This document shows positions 34,106 through 43,000 of a stretch of 64,000 bases of DNA, one piece after another; position 1 is the first letter of the stretch, and each line of letters starts with the position of its first letter. The notes under the pieces were generated by a model. That model did no database searches. It saw only the letters and a list, made by a program, of their open reading frames with translations, and had not been told where the DNA came from. Source of the stretch: JAICMB01 sp035295125 (GTDB lineage: Bacteria; Acidobacteriota; Terriglobia; Bryobacterales; Bryobacteraceae); assembly GCA_035295125.1 (NCBI GenBank), contig DATGJP010000091.1:62001-126000 (forward strand), in the 5' to 3' direction. A program made the translations under genes and the position numbers.

Positions 34106-36052
34106 TCAATCGCCGGCATACATCAAGGCCATGAGTGCCCAACTCGTCGCCTGCGATGAGATCCATTGATCGCGACCGTGCGCGTAGCCCGTGTCGACCA
34201 GCGGCTGGAACGGAAATGCGCGCGTGCGCACGTGCCACGATCCATCGGCTTCCTGGGCCTGCCGGAGCCACGTCACGCCGCGGCGATAAGCGCTGTTCGC
34301 AACCTCGTATCCGGCTTCGTGCAGTGCATAAAGACTCTGGCCCGTAGCATAGGCATCGGTTTCGAGCGTTTCGAGTTGCGCCCAGCCGCCGTCCTCGTGT
34401 TGGTGCGCGATGACGTCCTGGACGGCGTCATAAATCGTGTCGGGATCGGCTTGGGTCCACGCCAATCCCAGGAGTCGCATATTGCGCTCCTCGCCGGTTT
34501 GGGGCCTGATGTTCTCCAGCCATTTGCGAGCGCGGGCAATTCGCAGCTCGAATTCCGCGCGACGGCCGGGAATCATGTACAACGTCAGGCCGCGAACAGC
34601 CATCGCGGTGGCGGTCACGTCGGAGTATTCGATGGGCGGGCGAGGCGCCCACACCGACCAGCGGCCGTCCTCGAGTTGCGACTGCGCTATGCGGTGCACC
34701 ATGGCGTCGGTTACGGCGTTCGCTGCCACACCCGCCGCGTGCATGGCTTGGAGCCCGTATCCACCAGTCAGCGGAATATCGGGAATCAGATCGAGGCCTT
34801 CGCGCATGGGCTCGGTAGCGGGGCTGAGGAACGCGTTCAGCACCTTCTTGTTTGCGGCGAGTTGATCAGCGTTGAACTGGAATCCACGGTCGCGAGCGGT
34901 GGCCGCCGCGCTCATGGGCATCAGCGTGTTGTGGCACGATATGCATCCGGTTTTGGTGAATGAAGGTACGCCAATGCTCTGGAGCGCGGGAAGGCTTTTC
35001 TCCACGGCGGCACGAATGGTCGCGAAGTCGTTTACGGCGGAGGTCTCCTGAGCCGGCTCATACTGTTCCCAGGCCCCGGCTTTGCGCAGCACGACGACGA
35101 TGGGCGTTTCGCCCCGGTGTTTCGCCCACGTCAGTGCCGTCTCACTCCACTTGTTCTTGTGATTCACGTCGGCATGAGCGGCCAGCAACTTCTCGACAAC
35201 CGCAGCATCGCTCGATTCGGAATACGCGGCCCACATCAACGCGGTCGATTCGGACCCGTCGACGGCATTCACATCCGCGCCGGCATCGAGTAGCATTTGG
35301 ACCACTTTGGGATTGCGATGCATCGCCGCGGCCATCAGAGGCGTCTGCTTCCAGGCACCGATCGCAAGATTCACCGCGGCGCCGGCTTTTAGGAGAAGAC
35401 GAACATTCTCGGGATTGTCATAGAGAATGGCATCGCTCAGCGCAGTCGCTCCGTTCGCGTCTTTCGCATTGGGATCGGCGCCCGCAGCCAGAAGCACGCG
35501 CAAGGTTTCGGAATTCTGAAGCCGCGCAGCCGCGATGATGGGATAAGTGCCACCTCCTCCGCTCAGCAGGGCGGGAATGCCGTGGATGCGGTCGGGCACA
35601 TTCACACGCGCGCCCTTCGCGAGCATGAGGCGCACCAGGGCGGCGTTACCCTCGGCGGAACTGGCGATCAGCAGCGGCGTGGCGCCCGGTCCGGACTGCA
35701 CATCCACCTTGGCTCCACGCGAAATCAGCAGTGTGGCTTTCTCCGCGTCGGCGGCGGCGTAAAATAGGGCCGTTGCGCCCGCGGCATTCGGGACGTTCGG
35801 GTCCGCGCCGTGGTCGAGAAGCAGGCGCATGGTGGCAACATCGGACAATATTGCCGCGAGCATCAACACCGGCGTTCCCTCTTTATCTTTCGCGTTGGTG
35901 TTCGCTCCGGCTGCAATTGCGCTTCGAACTGCGGCGGCATTGCCTTCCCGCAGTGCGCTGAAAAGTGAATCCGTCGCGCGCTTTGCGGCATCGCCCACCG
36001 TTCCGGCGACCGCCAGGGCACAGGCGAGGGCTAGCGATAAGCATTGTTTCAT
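34106..36052 (-). CDS. Secreted ankyrin-repeat protein with CxxCH site and cyclase-like repeats
   Basis: The ATG at 36052 has AAGGAGA upstream and opens a signal peptide (MKQCLSLALACALAVAGTVG); the longer frame to 36166 is unsupported. Of 648 residues, about 25-340 are ankyrin repeats (LLLDHGADPNVPNAAGATALFYAA, LLAAGADPNAKDANGATALSDA, LLDAGADVNAVDGSESTALMWAA). About residue 370-400 has a single CISCH motif (TKTGCISCHNTLMP), the covalent haem-binding signature of c-type cytochromes. About 460-640 are repeats like those of squalene/hopene cyclases and alpha-alpha barrels (EDGGWAQLETLETDAYATGQSLYAL, ADGSWHVRTRAF). I see no DxDD cyclase motif, so catalysis as a terpene cyclase is unlikely. It probably works in the periplasm, perhaps binding haem; function unknown. 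Confidence 0.8.
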   Translation of the reverse strand: MKQCLSLALACALAVAGTVGDAAKRATDSLFSALREGNAAAVRSAIAAGANTNAKDKEGTPVLMLAAILSDVATMRLLLDHGADPNVPNAAGATALFYAAADAEKATLLISRGAKVDVQSGPGATPLLIASSAEGNAALVRLMLAKGARVNVPDRIHGIPALLSGGGGTYPIIAAARLQNSETLRVLLAAGADPNAKDANGATALSDAILYDNPENVRLLLKAGAAVNLAIGAWKQTPLMAAAMHRNPKVVQMLLDAGADVNAVDGSESTALMWAAYSESSDAAVVEKLLAAHADVNHKNKWSETALTWAKHRGETPIVVVLRKAGAWEQYEPAQETSAVNDFATIRAAVEKSLPALQSIGVPSFTKTGCISCHNTLMPMSAAATARDRGFQFNADQLAANKKVLNAFLSPATEPMREGLDLIPDIPLTGGYGLQAMHAAGVAANAVTDAMVHRIAQSQLEDGRWSVWAPRPPIEYSDVTATAMAVRGLTLYMIPGRRAEFELRIARARKWLENIRPQTGEERNMRLLGLAWTQADPDTIYDAVQDVIAHQHEDGGWAQLETLETDAYATGQSLYALHEAGYEVANSAYRRGVTWLRQAQEADGSWHVRTRAFPFQPLVDTGYAHGRDQWISSQATSWALMALMYAGD

Positions 36053-36168
36053 GGTGAATATCTCCTTCCACGGCAGTACGCGCAAGTTCACGGCAAAAGA
36101 GCTCACCTGATCCGATTGTTCCCGCATTTGCGCGTAACTCATCGACCCACCAAAAGGAGAGTTCACAC

Positions 36169-36699
36169 ATGCTCAGGAGATTTGCCGCAGCAGCCCTAAT
36201 GATGGCCGCTGCCTTTGCTAACGATGAAAAGGGAGTGCGGGATTTTATCATGCGATGGAACGCTGCCTACACAGGAATGGATGCCGGCGCGCTCGCCGCA
36301 ATGGAGACGCCCGATTTCCAGTTGGTCGATCGCTTCGGCCATTGGATCAAATCAGAGGGTCCGGAATACAATCGCCGGCTATGGGCCATGACCTTCGACG
36401 AGATCTATCATGGGAAGCCCGGCCCGGCTCGCAACATCGAGAGCATCCGGTTCGTGGCGCCGCGGGTGGCCGTTGTGCAGGCGCGGGCGAATCATCCGGA
36501 CGGCGTCACACTCGACGATGGCACACACATCCCGCCGTTTTGGGAGATCAACACGTACACGCTCGTCAAGACGAATGCGGGATGGCGCGTCGCGCTGATG
36601 AATATTCACAACCAGATCAATCCGGGGACGGAAGGCGCCGGCCAGCGTGTTCCGAATGCGTCGACGAAGGCCGCGGAACCGCCGGAGGGTGTGATGTAG
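36169..36699 (+). CDS. Secreted NTF2-like (SnoaL/DUF4440-type) protein
   Basis: A 176-residue protein with an AAAGGAGA ribosome site and a signal peptide (MLRRFAAAALMMAAAFA). The body fits the cone-shaped NTF2-like fold: an N-terminal helix with FIMRWNAAYTGMDAGALAAM, DFQLVDRFGHW, and late strands VAVVQARANHPDG and WRVALMNIHNQINP. Such proteins bind small ligands or act as isomerases or cyclases, and many have no known activity. It is divergent from the ankyrin/CxxCH gene with 116 bases between the starts. The last 25 residues are low in structure. Confidence 0.7.
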   Translation: MLRRFAAAALMMAAAFANDEKGVRDFIMRWNAAYTGMDAGALAAMETPDFQLVDRFGHWIKSEGPEYNRRLWAMTFDEIYHGKPGPARNIESIRFVAPRVAVVQARANHPDGVTLDDGTHIPPFWEINTYTLVKTNAGWRVALMNIHNQINPGTEGAGQRVPNASTKAAEPPEGVM

Positions 36700-36786
36700 G
36701 ATGACATCCTGACGCCGGTTCGGAACGGCCGCACGACTGACCGGAAGAATCGGAGGCCGGCATCACAGGCCGCCGAACTGAAGTGA

Positions 36787-39333
36787 TCAGGGATGCAAAT
36801 CAGGCTGCGTATCGCAGGCAGCCGCGGCTTTCTCGAGGCGTTCGAGGGGCAGAGTCTCGGCAAACACCATGCTCTTCGAGCGCTGCACCTCCTTAAATTC
36901 GGAGATCGCTGCGCTCAGCAGCGAGCGCCCGCGGGCCTTATCTCCAGCGCGGCAATACCAGTCGCCCAGATCTCCGCGAGCGCTGGCGAAGCGCATTTTT
37001 GTTGTCGCGTTTGTCGTGTCGGCGGCCAGGCGCTCCAGCAGATCGTACTCACGGCGAATATACGGTTTTGCTTCCGCGGTTCGACTCATGCCCAGGAGCA
37101 GGAGCCCCAGCCGGCCATTCATGAACGCCGTCCGGTCGCGGAGCCGTTCGTTGGTTGGATCTTTCGAGAGCAGCGTCTCGCGCATTTCCAGGGCTTGCTG
37201 GCAGTGCAGGCGCGCCGACTCCATGTCGTGGCGACCCTCATCGGCATCGGCGATTTCGCTCAGATCGAATGAAATATCCAGGGGGATATTGGCGTTTTGC
37301 GGATCTCCTTTGAGACGGGCCATGTCGATCTCGAGGGCTCGAGACGCGTAGCGGTTCGCAGCCTCGTAATCCTTGAGTTCAGCCTCGATCGCGGCCAGCG
37401 TTTTGGCATTCAAGGCCAAGCCAAAGCGCGTTTGCGCATGGCTGGGATCTGCCGCCAACACCGCTTCGTATTCCTTGAGACTGTCCTGGGCGAGCCGTTC
37501 GGCCTCCTTCAGGTTTCCGGCATCGATCTGGATGCGGGCCGCGCTGAACCGCGCCACAGCCAGCGAGCGCCGGGCATCGAGGCTCGAAGGGTCGCGGGCG
37601 AACAACTGCTCGCGAATATGAATGGATTTCCAGTACACGTCCAGCGATTCCTTGCCGCGGCCCAGCGTGTTCAGGACCCTGGCCATATGGTCGTAAACGT
37701 CGGCGAGAGGCTTCAGGACATCGGGTGTGTTTTTAGACACCGCGAGATGTTCGAGCAACCCTGCCGCTTTTCGATATTCGCGAAGGGCTTCCTCGGTCCG
37801 GCCCAGGTTCGACTCGGACGGCGAGCCCTGTACCGCGCCGAGCCGCGTGTAGGCGTCCGCCAGCTCAACTTGTCCCGCAACATCTCCCGCTCCGGCGCTC
37901 ACCAGGCTGTCCAGCGCTTCGGTCGCGCGCGACAGGAGTTTCTCGCGCACCGGCGTCGCGCCAGGCAGTGTCTCGATGGCATCGTGGATGTCGAACACCA
38001 ACGACTCGGCCAACCGGCGTAGCTGCGTCGCATGACCTTCGGCTAGCGCCTGTTCGCGGCGGGCCTTCGCCGCCTCGTGAATAGCAATGCCGAGGGCCAC
38101 CGCCAAAGCTACGATGAACACCGCCGCGGACCCAACCGCCAGCCGGTTGCGCCCTACGAACTTTTTAACGTAATACGTGACGCTGTCGCCGGCGGCTGCT
38201 ACGGGCTGGCCCGCGAGGAAGCGGTCGAGGTCGGCTGCAAGCTGCTCCACCGTTCGATAGCGCCGCCACGGGTCTGCGGCCAGCGCTTTCAGGACGATCT
38301 TATCCAGATCGCCGCGCAAGCGGTGGCTCCATTCACGAACCGATGTGATGCTCTCCGGAAGCGCCTCGCTCTTTGCGGCGGTGGTCCGAATCAGAGTGCT
38401 GGGCGGTTTCGGATCCTTGTCCAGATCGAGAGATGCAGGACTGAAAGGCTCACGATTGCGCTGCGGGAACGGGTGCGAGTCGGTCAGAACCTCATAGAGA
38501 AGAACGCCCAGGGAATAGATGTCCGTGGAAGTGTTCACCGGTTCGCCGCGAATCTGCTCGGGGCTGGCGTAACCCGGAGTCATGATGCGCAGACCGGCGA
38601 CCGTGACCTGCCGCTCGTCGGAGAGCAGTTTCGCGATTCCGAAGTCGAGCAGATGCGGCTCGCCATCCTCGGTGATCAGAATGTTTCCGGGTTTCAGGTC
38701 GCGGTGGACGATCAGGTTCTCGTGAGCGTATTCCACCGCGGCGCAAATTTTCTGAAAAAGGCGGATGCGAGCCTCGAGCGTTGGCCGCTTCTCGCGGCAG
38801 TAGCGGTCGAGCGGCAGGCCGCTGTAAAACTCCATCACGAAGTACGGGCGGCTGTCGGGCGTGACCCCGGCATCCAGAAGCCGCGCGATATTGGGATGGT
38901 CGAAATGCGCCAGGATCTGCTTTTCGTTCTCGAAGCGCTGGACGAGGTAGTCGGTATCCATGCCGCGCTTGAGGATCTTTACGGCCACCAGTTTGCGGAA
39001 CGCGTCGTCGTCGCGAATGGCCTGGTAGACCGCCCCCATGCCGCCCTCGCCAACCTGCTGGACGATGGAATAGATTCCCAGACGATCGCCGCGCTGCGGG
39101 AAAGGCGGTGCGACGGGAGGTGACGTGCCGGTGTCCTCTGTGGTTCGGCCCAAAACCGGTGATTCCAGAAACTGGCCGGCTTTCTTTTCGCTTTCAAGCA
39201 GGGACTCCACTTCCTGGCGCAGTTCCAGGTCCGCGGCGCAGGCGGCGGCGACGAAGCTGTCGCGCTGCTCTTCCGGCAGTTCGAGCGCTCGCGAGTAGAC
39301 GTCTTTGACGCGATTCCAACGCTCCGCCGTCAT
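36787..39333 (-). CDS. Membrane Ser/Thr protein kinase with C-terminal TPR-like region
   Basis: The ATG at 39333 overlaps the sigma-factor stop by four bases (ATGA); the longer frame to 39387 is unlikely. The 848-residue protein begins with a helical region (about 1-75), then a Hanks-type kinase domain (about 85-370): GEGGMGAVY glycine loop, catalytic Lys of VAVKILK (about K119), HRDLKPGN (D212), DFG (D230) and GYASPEQIRG. A single helix (about 400-420, VGSAAVFIVALAVALGIAI) follows, then about 400 residues of TPR-like helical repeats. The acidobacterial pairing of such kinases with a TIGR02999-type ECF sigma factor is common. The kinase may regulate that sigma factor or be its co-expressed sensor. 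Which side of the membrane the TPR part faces is inferred to be extracytoplasmic. Confidence 0.92.
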   Translation of the reverse strand: MTAERWNRVKDVYSRALELPEEQRDSFVAAACAADLELRQEVESLLESEKKAGQFLESPVLGRTTEDTGTSPPVAPPFPQRGDRLGIYSIVQQVGEGGMGAVYQAIRDDDAFRKLVAVKILKRGMDTDYLVQRFENEKQILAHFDHPNIARLLDAGVTPDSRPYFVMEFYSGLPLDRYCREKRPTLEARIRLFQKICAAVEYAHENLIVHRDLKPGNILITEDGEPHLLDFGIAKLLSDERQVTVAGLRIMTPGYASPEQIRGEPVNTSTDIYSLGVLLYEVLTDSHPFPQRNREPFSPASLDLDKDPKPPSTLIRTTAAKSEALPESITSVREWSHRLRGDLDKIVLKALAADPWRRYRTVEQLAADLDRFLAGQPVAAAGDSVTYYVKKFVGRNRLAVGSAAVFIVALAVALGIAIHEAAKARREQALAEGHATQLRRLAESLVFDIHDAIETLPGATPVREKLLSRATEALDSLVSAGAGDVAGQVELADAYTRLGAVQGSPSESNLGRTEEALREYRKAAGLLEHLAVSKNTPDVLKPLADVYDHMARVLNTLGRGKESLDVYWKSIHIREQLFARDPSSLDARRSLAVARFSAARIQIDAGNLKEAERLAQDSLKEYEAVLAADPSHAQTRFGLALNAKTLAAIEAELKDYEAANRYASRALEIDMARLKGDPQNANIPLDISFDLSEIADADEGRHDMESARLHCQQALEMRETLLSKDPTNERLRDRTAFMNGRLGLLLLGMSRTAEAKPYIRREYDLLERLAADTTNATTKMRFASARGDLGDWYCRAGDKARGRSLLSAAISEFKEVQRSKSMVFAETLPLERLEKAAAACDTQPDLHP

Positions 39334-39905
39334 GCGCGTCCTTCGGCGCCGAGTTCCCGGAACAGCCACACGCGAGCCATGGACCACTCTCTTTTCACCG
39401 TGGCCGTCGAGAGGCCGAGTACTTCACTGGTTTCTTCGATCGAGAGGCCGGAAAAGAAACGGAGTTCCACGATGCGGCTCTGTCTTTCATCGAGGGCGGT
39501 GAGTTTCTGAAGGGCATCGTCGAGTGCCAGCAGGTCGAGATCGCTGCCGCCGGGGACGGCAATGGATTCGTCGATGGTGACGCGCAACGCCTCGCCGCCC
39601 CGCTTCTGGGCTTTGCGCTGGCGGGCGTGATCGACCAGAATCCGGCGGATGACCTGCGCGGCTATGCCGAAGAACTGCAGGCGGTTTTGCCAATTTGCCT
39701 CACGCTGGTCGACGAGGCGCAAGAATGCCTCGTGGACGAGAGCCGTGCTTTGCAGCGTGTGTCCCGCACGCTCGCGACGCAAATACGACCCCGCGAGCCT
39801 TTTCAGGTCGTTATATACGAGAGGCAGTAGCTGGTCGAGAGCGCTCCTGCTTCCACCCGACCATTGGACGAGCAGGCGGGTGATCTGTTCCGACGATTCC
39901 AACAC
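39330..39905 (-). CDS. ECF sigma factor (TIGR02999-like)
   Basis: A 191-residue sigma factor. Region 2 is around residues 20-95 (LLPLVYNDLKRLAGSYLRRERAGHTLQSTALVHEAFLRLVDQ and FFGIAAQVIRRILVDHARQRKAQKRGG), and region 4 is around 130-185 (LDERQSRIVELRFFSGLSIEETSEVLGLSTATVKREWSMARVWLFREL). The 'QSTALVHEA' and 'FGIAAQVIRRILVDHAR' blocks are typical of the TIGR02999 family, abundant in acidobacteria and planctomycetes. Its stop overlaps the kinase start (ATGA), so the two are translationally coupled. No anti-sigma gene is present, consistent with kinase-based control. Confidence 0.93.
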   Translation of the reverse strand: MLESSEQITRLLVQWSGGSRSALDQLLPLVYNDLKRLAGSYLRRERAGHTLQSTALVHEAFLRLVDQREANWQNRLQFFGIAAQVIRRILVDHARQRKAQKRGGEALRVTIDESIAVPGGSDLDLLALDDALQKLTALDERQSRIVELRFFSGLSIEETSEVLGLSTATVKREWSMARVWLFRELGAEGRA

Positions 39906-39953
39906 GTTACGACAATGAACTCATTGTAGTACTGACCTGAAGACAAACGTGGC

Positions 39954-40012
39954 GCAGGCGGTTTCGCGTAAGCGTTCCGGGTGAGGTTCTAAAGGCTAGC
40001 GAAACCGCCTGC
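39954..40012. repeat. Inverted pair of family A half-elements
   Basis: GCAGGCGGTTTCGC (39954-39967) and its exact reverse complement GCGAAACCGCCTGC (39999-40012) enclose 31 bases. Together they could form one large hairpin between the sigma-factor gene start (39905) and the end of the giant minus-strand gene (40058). A degenerate family B copy (CGGCTGAAGGCCGCGCTACC) lies at about 40039-40058, at that gene's stop. Confidence 0.75.
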
Positions 40013-40057
40013 TTCACGCTTCCACAGCCTGCAACACACGGCTGAAGGCCGCGCTAC

Positions 40058-43000
40058 CTATGGGGCAAAGTACGCGTTCGCGTCCAGGATCAGATCGGTC
40101 GCGCTGGTTACGAACACGCTGATCGCTCCGGCGGTCCCGGCGGGTACCAGCGCCGCATTCGCCACCACCTTCCCGAGCGGCGAATTGAGCGTCGAAACGA
40201 CGGGCTGGGTCTGACCCGTTGGCCAGGCCGTCAAGTATCCGAGCGGACCCGGCGGCACTACGGTGACGTTCAGCGAATAGGCTTGCGCGGTTGCCGGGAG
40301 CCCGCAGGTACTGGCCGGGATGGTGAACGCGCGCGTAGCGCCTCCCACCAGGCTGGGGGTTCCGAAACCTACCGGGAATCCGCCGCGGGTGTCCGCTATG
40401 CGGCATGGTGTGATGGTGTAGAGCGACTCGGCGCCGGGCGATCCGGGCGCCGCAAAGTAGCCGTTGATGTCGATGATCACGTCAGTGGCATCGCTGGCAA
40501 ACACGCTCACGGCGCCTGCGGTTCCCGAAGGCACAATTGCGGCGTTGGCAACGATGCTGCCGTCGAAGGCGTTAAGCGTCGAGACCACGGGCTGCGGCTG
40601 TCCGGATGGCCACACCGTGAGATATCCGAGCGGGCCATGCGGCACAACGGTGATGTTGAAGGAGTAAGCTTGCACTCCGGCGGGCACTCCGCATGTGCTC
40701 GACGGAATTGGGAAGCTGCGGCTCGCGCCGGCGCCGATGGATGGCGCTCCGAGTCCGGTTGGGAATCCTCCACGGGTGTCAGCGATGCGGCAGGGCGTCG
40801 TGGGATAGAAGGACAGGCTGTTCGCCGTCGAAGCGGGGGCGAAGTAGCCGTTGATGTCGATGATCACATGGGTCGGGTTGCTCACAAACACGCTGATGGC
40901 ACCGCTAGTCCCGGCGGGAACGATTGCGGCATTTGCCACCACCCGCCCGTCGAACGAGTTCAACGTTGAGACCACGGGCTGCGTCTGCCCGGTGGGCCAG
41001 ATGGTCAGATAGCCCAAAGGACCGCTCGGAACGACAGTGACGTTGAGCGAGTAAGCCAGCGCCGTGGCCGGAATGTTGCAAGCACTCTGCGGAATCGGCA
41101 CGACTCGCGAGGCTCCGCCTTGGATGATCGGTCCGCCGAAATTTCCAGTGGGATTGCGCGTGTCGATCACGCGGCAGGGCGTGACAGGAATGAACCGCAG
41201 CCCGGAGGAAGGCGCCGGCGTGATGATGGTGGAATCGGAAGCGGTCGCGTTGGCCGCCCCGGCGCCCGTGGCATTCACCACGTTAACTAGCGGCGATGCG
41301 GCGCTGAGAAGCACGTTCACGGTGATGGTGATCGCGGGATAGCTGCTTCCGGCCGCAAGTGCATCGCTGCGCGTACACGCCGCGAGCGCGCAGGTCCAAC
41401 CGGTTCCGGCGATCGAAACCAGGGACATTCCCGTTGGGGCCACTTCCGTTACAGTGATCAGGCCGGCGGTGGGACTCGTGCCCGCGTTCGCAACCACCAG
41501 GTTGTAGGTGGCTCCGTTTTGCCCCGCCGTGAAGTTGCCGGTGTGGCTGAGTGTAAGTGTGATCACGGGCGCAGCTACGACTGTGATGCTGGCGGATGCC
41601 GTGGAGCCCGCGCCACCCTCGTTCGATGTGACGGCGCCCGTAACTTCGCTCTTCACGCCCGCGGTTGTACCCGTGACATTCACGGAAAACGTACAGCTAT
41701 TCGACGGCGCCACGCTCGTAAGTGAGGCGCCGGACAAGCTGATGCTGTTGGAAGCGGCTGCCGCGGTGATGGTCCCGCCGCCGCAACTGCCGGTTACCCC
41801 GTTCGGCGTCGCGACGATCAAGCCGGCCGGCAGCGTGTTCGAGAAACCGACGCCGGTCAGAGATGTGCCACTGTTGGGGTTGGCGATCGTGAAGGTGAGC
41901 GCCGTTGTTCCGTTCACGCCGATGGTTGCCGCACCAAACGAGGCGGCGATGGTCGGCGGAGCTACAGGAGTCGTGAGGATTTCCCACGCCCCGCGTCCAT
42001 GAGTGCCGGCGCCGAGGATGTGAAGATTGGTGTTCAGATCGATTGAGAACACCTGGGCGCGCGGCAGGCCCGCTCCCATCCGGCTCCAGGTCACCCCGGT
42101 ATTGGTAGTCACGTAGACTCCGTCATCCATGCCGACGTAGAAGGTGCCGGGCGCGGTGGGGTCGATCTGCAAGGACCAGGCCGGCAGATCGGGAAGGTTC
42201 CCGCTCATACTGCGCCACGTCGTTCCGCCATTGGTGGTGACAAACACGTTGCCCGCCCCGGTGAAACCGGAGAGGGCAACATAGGCCGTCAGGCTGTGTT
42301 GCGGATCAACCTGGATGTCCTGAACCGTATAGGTATTCGCAAGCGGCGCCGGCAGATTGACCTTCGTCCACGTAGTTCCGTGGTTAGTCGTTACGAAGAT
42401 GCTGCCGAAAACCGAGGCGTAGATCGTATTGGGGTCCGATGCCGCAAGGCCGATCGAATCGACGAAGTGCCCGGCAGGAGTCCAGCCGGCCGATCCTACG
42501 GTGCTGATGGCCGTCCAGGCGTCGCCGGCGTTGGTGCTCTCCCAGATGCGATTCGTGCCATAGAGGACGCGGTCGCCATTCCCGGGATCGACGGCAAAAG
42601 GCGCGTAGAAATTCTGCTTCGTTGCGTCGTCCACGAGGCTGGTGACCTTCGTGTTCCAGGTATTGCCGCCATCGTCGGACCGTCGGAAAAACTGCCTCGC
42701 GAAACTGCCGTTCGGAATCTGATGATAGACGCGCTGGGGATTGGTCTTGCTGAACTTTGCGAACCCGCCATCGCCGCCATCGGTTTCCGACCAGGCTCCG
42801 GCTGAAAACAAGTCGGTTCCGTTATCCTGGCTCCCCCCGATCACGATCGTCGGATCGGTAGGATGCAGGTTGATGCCTTGAAACTGGATGGTGTTGAGGT
42901 TGCCGTTGAGGTTCGTCCAAAAGGGGACGCCCGGCTGATCGAGGCGATAAATACCGCCATCGTCGCCGTCGAGCAGCTTTCCATTGGCGTCGAAATCGAT

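Noticed and set aside
34106..36052. Terpene (hopene/squalene) cyclase
   Set aside because: Only the barrel-type repeats are similar; no DxDD motif, and ankyrin plus CxxCH are foreign to cyclases.
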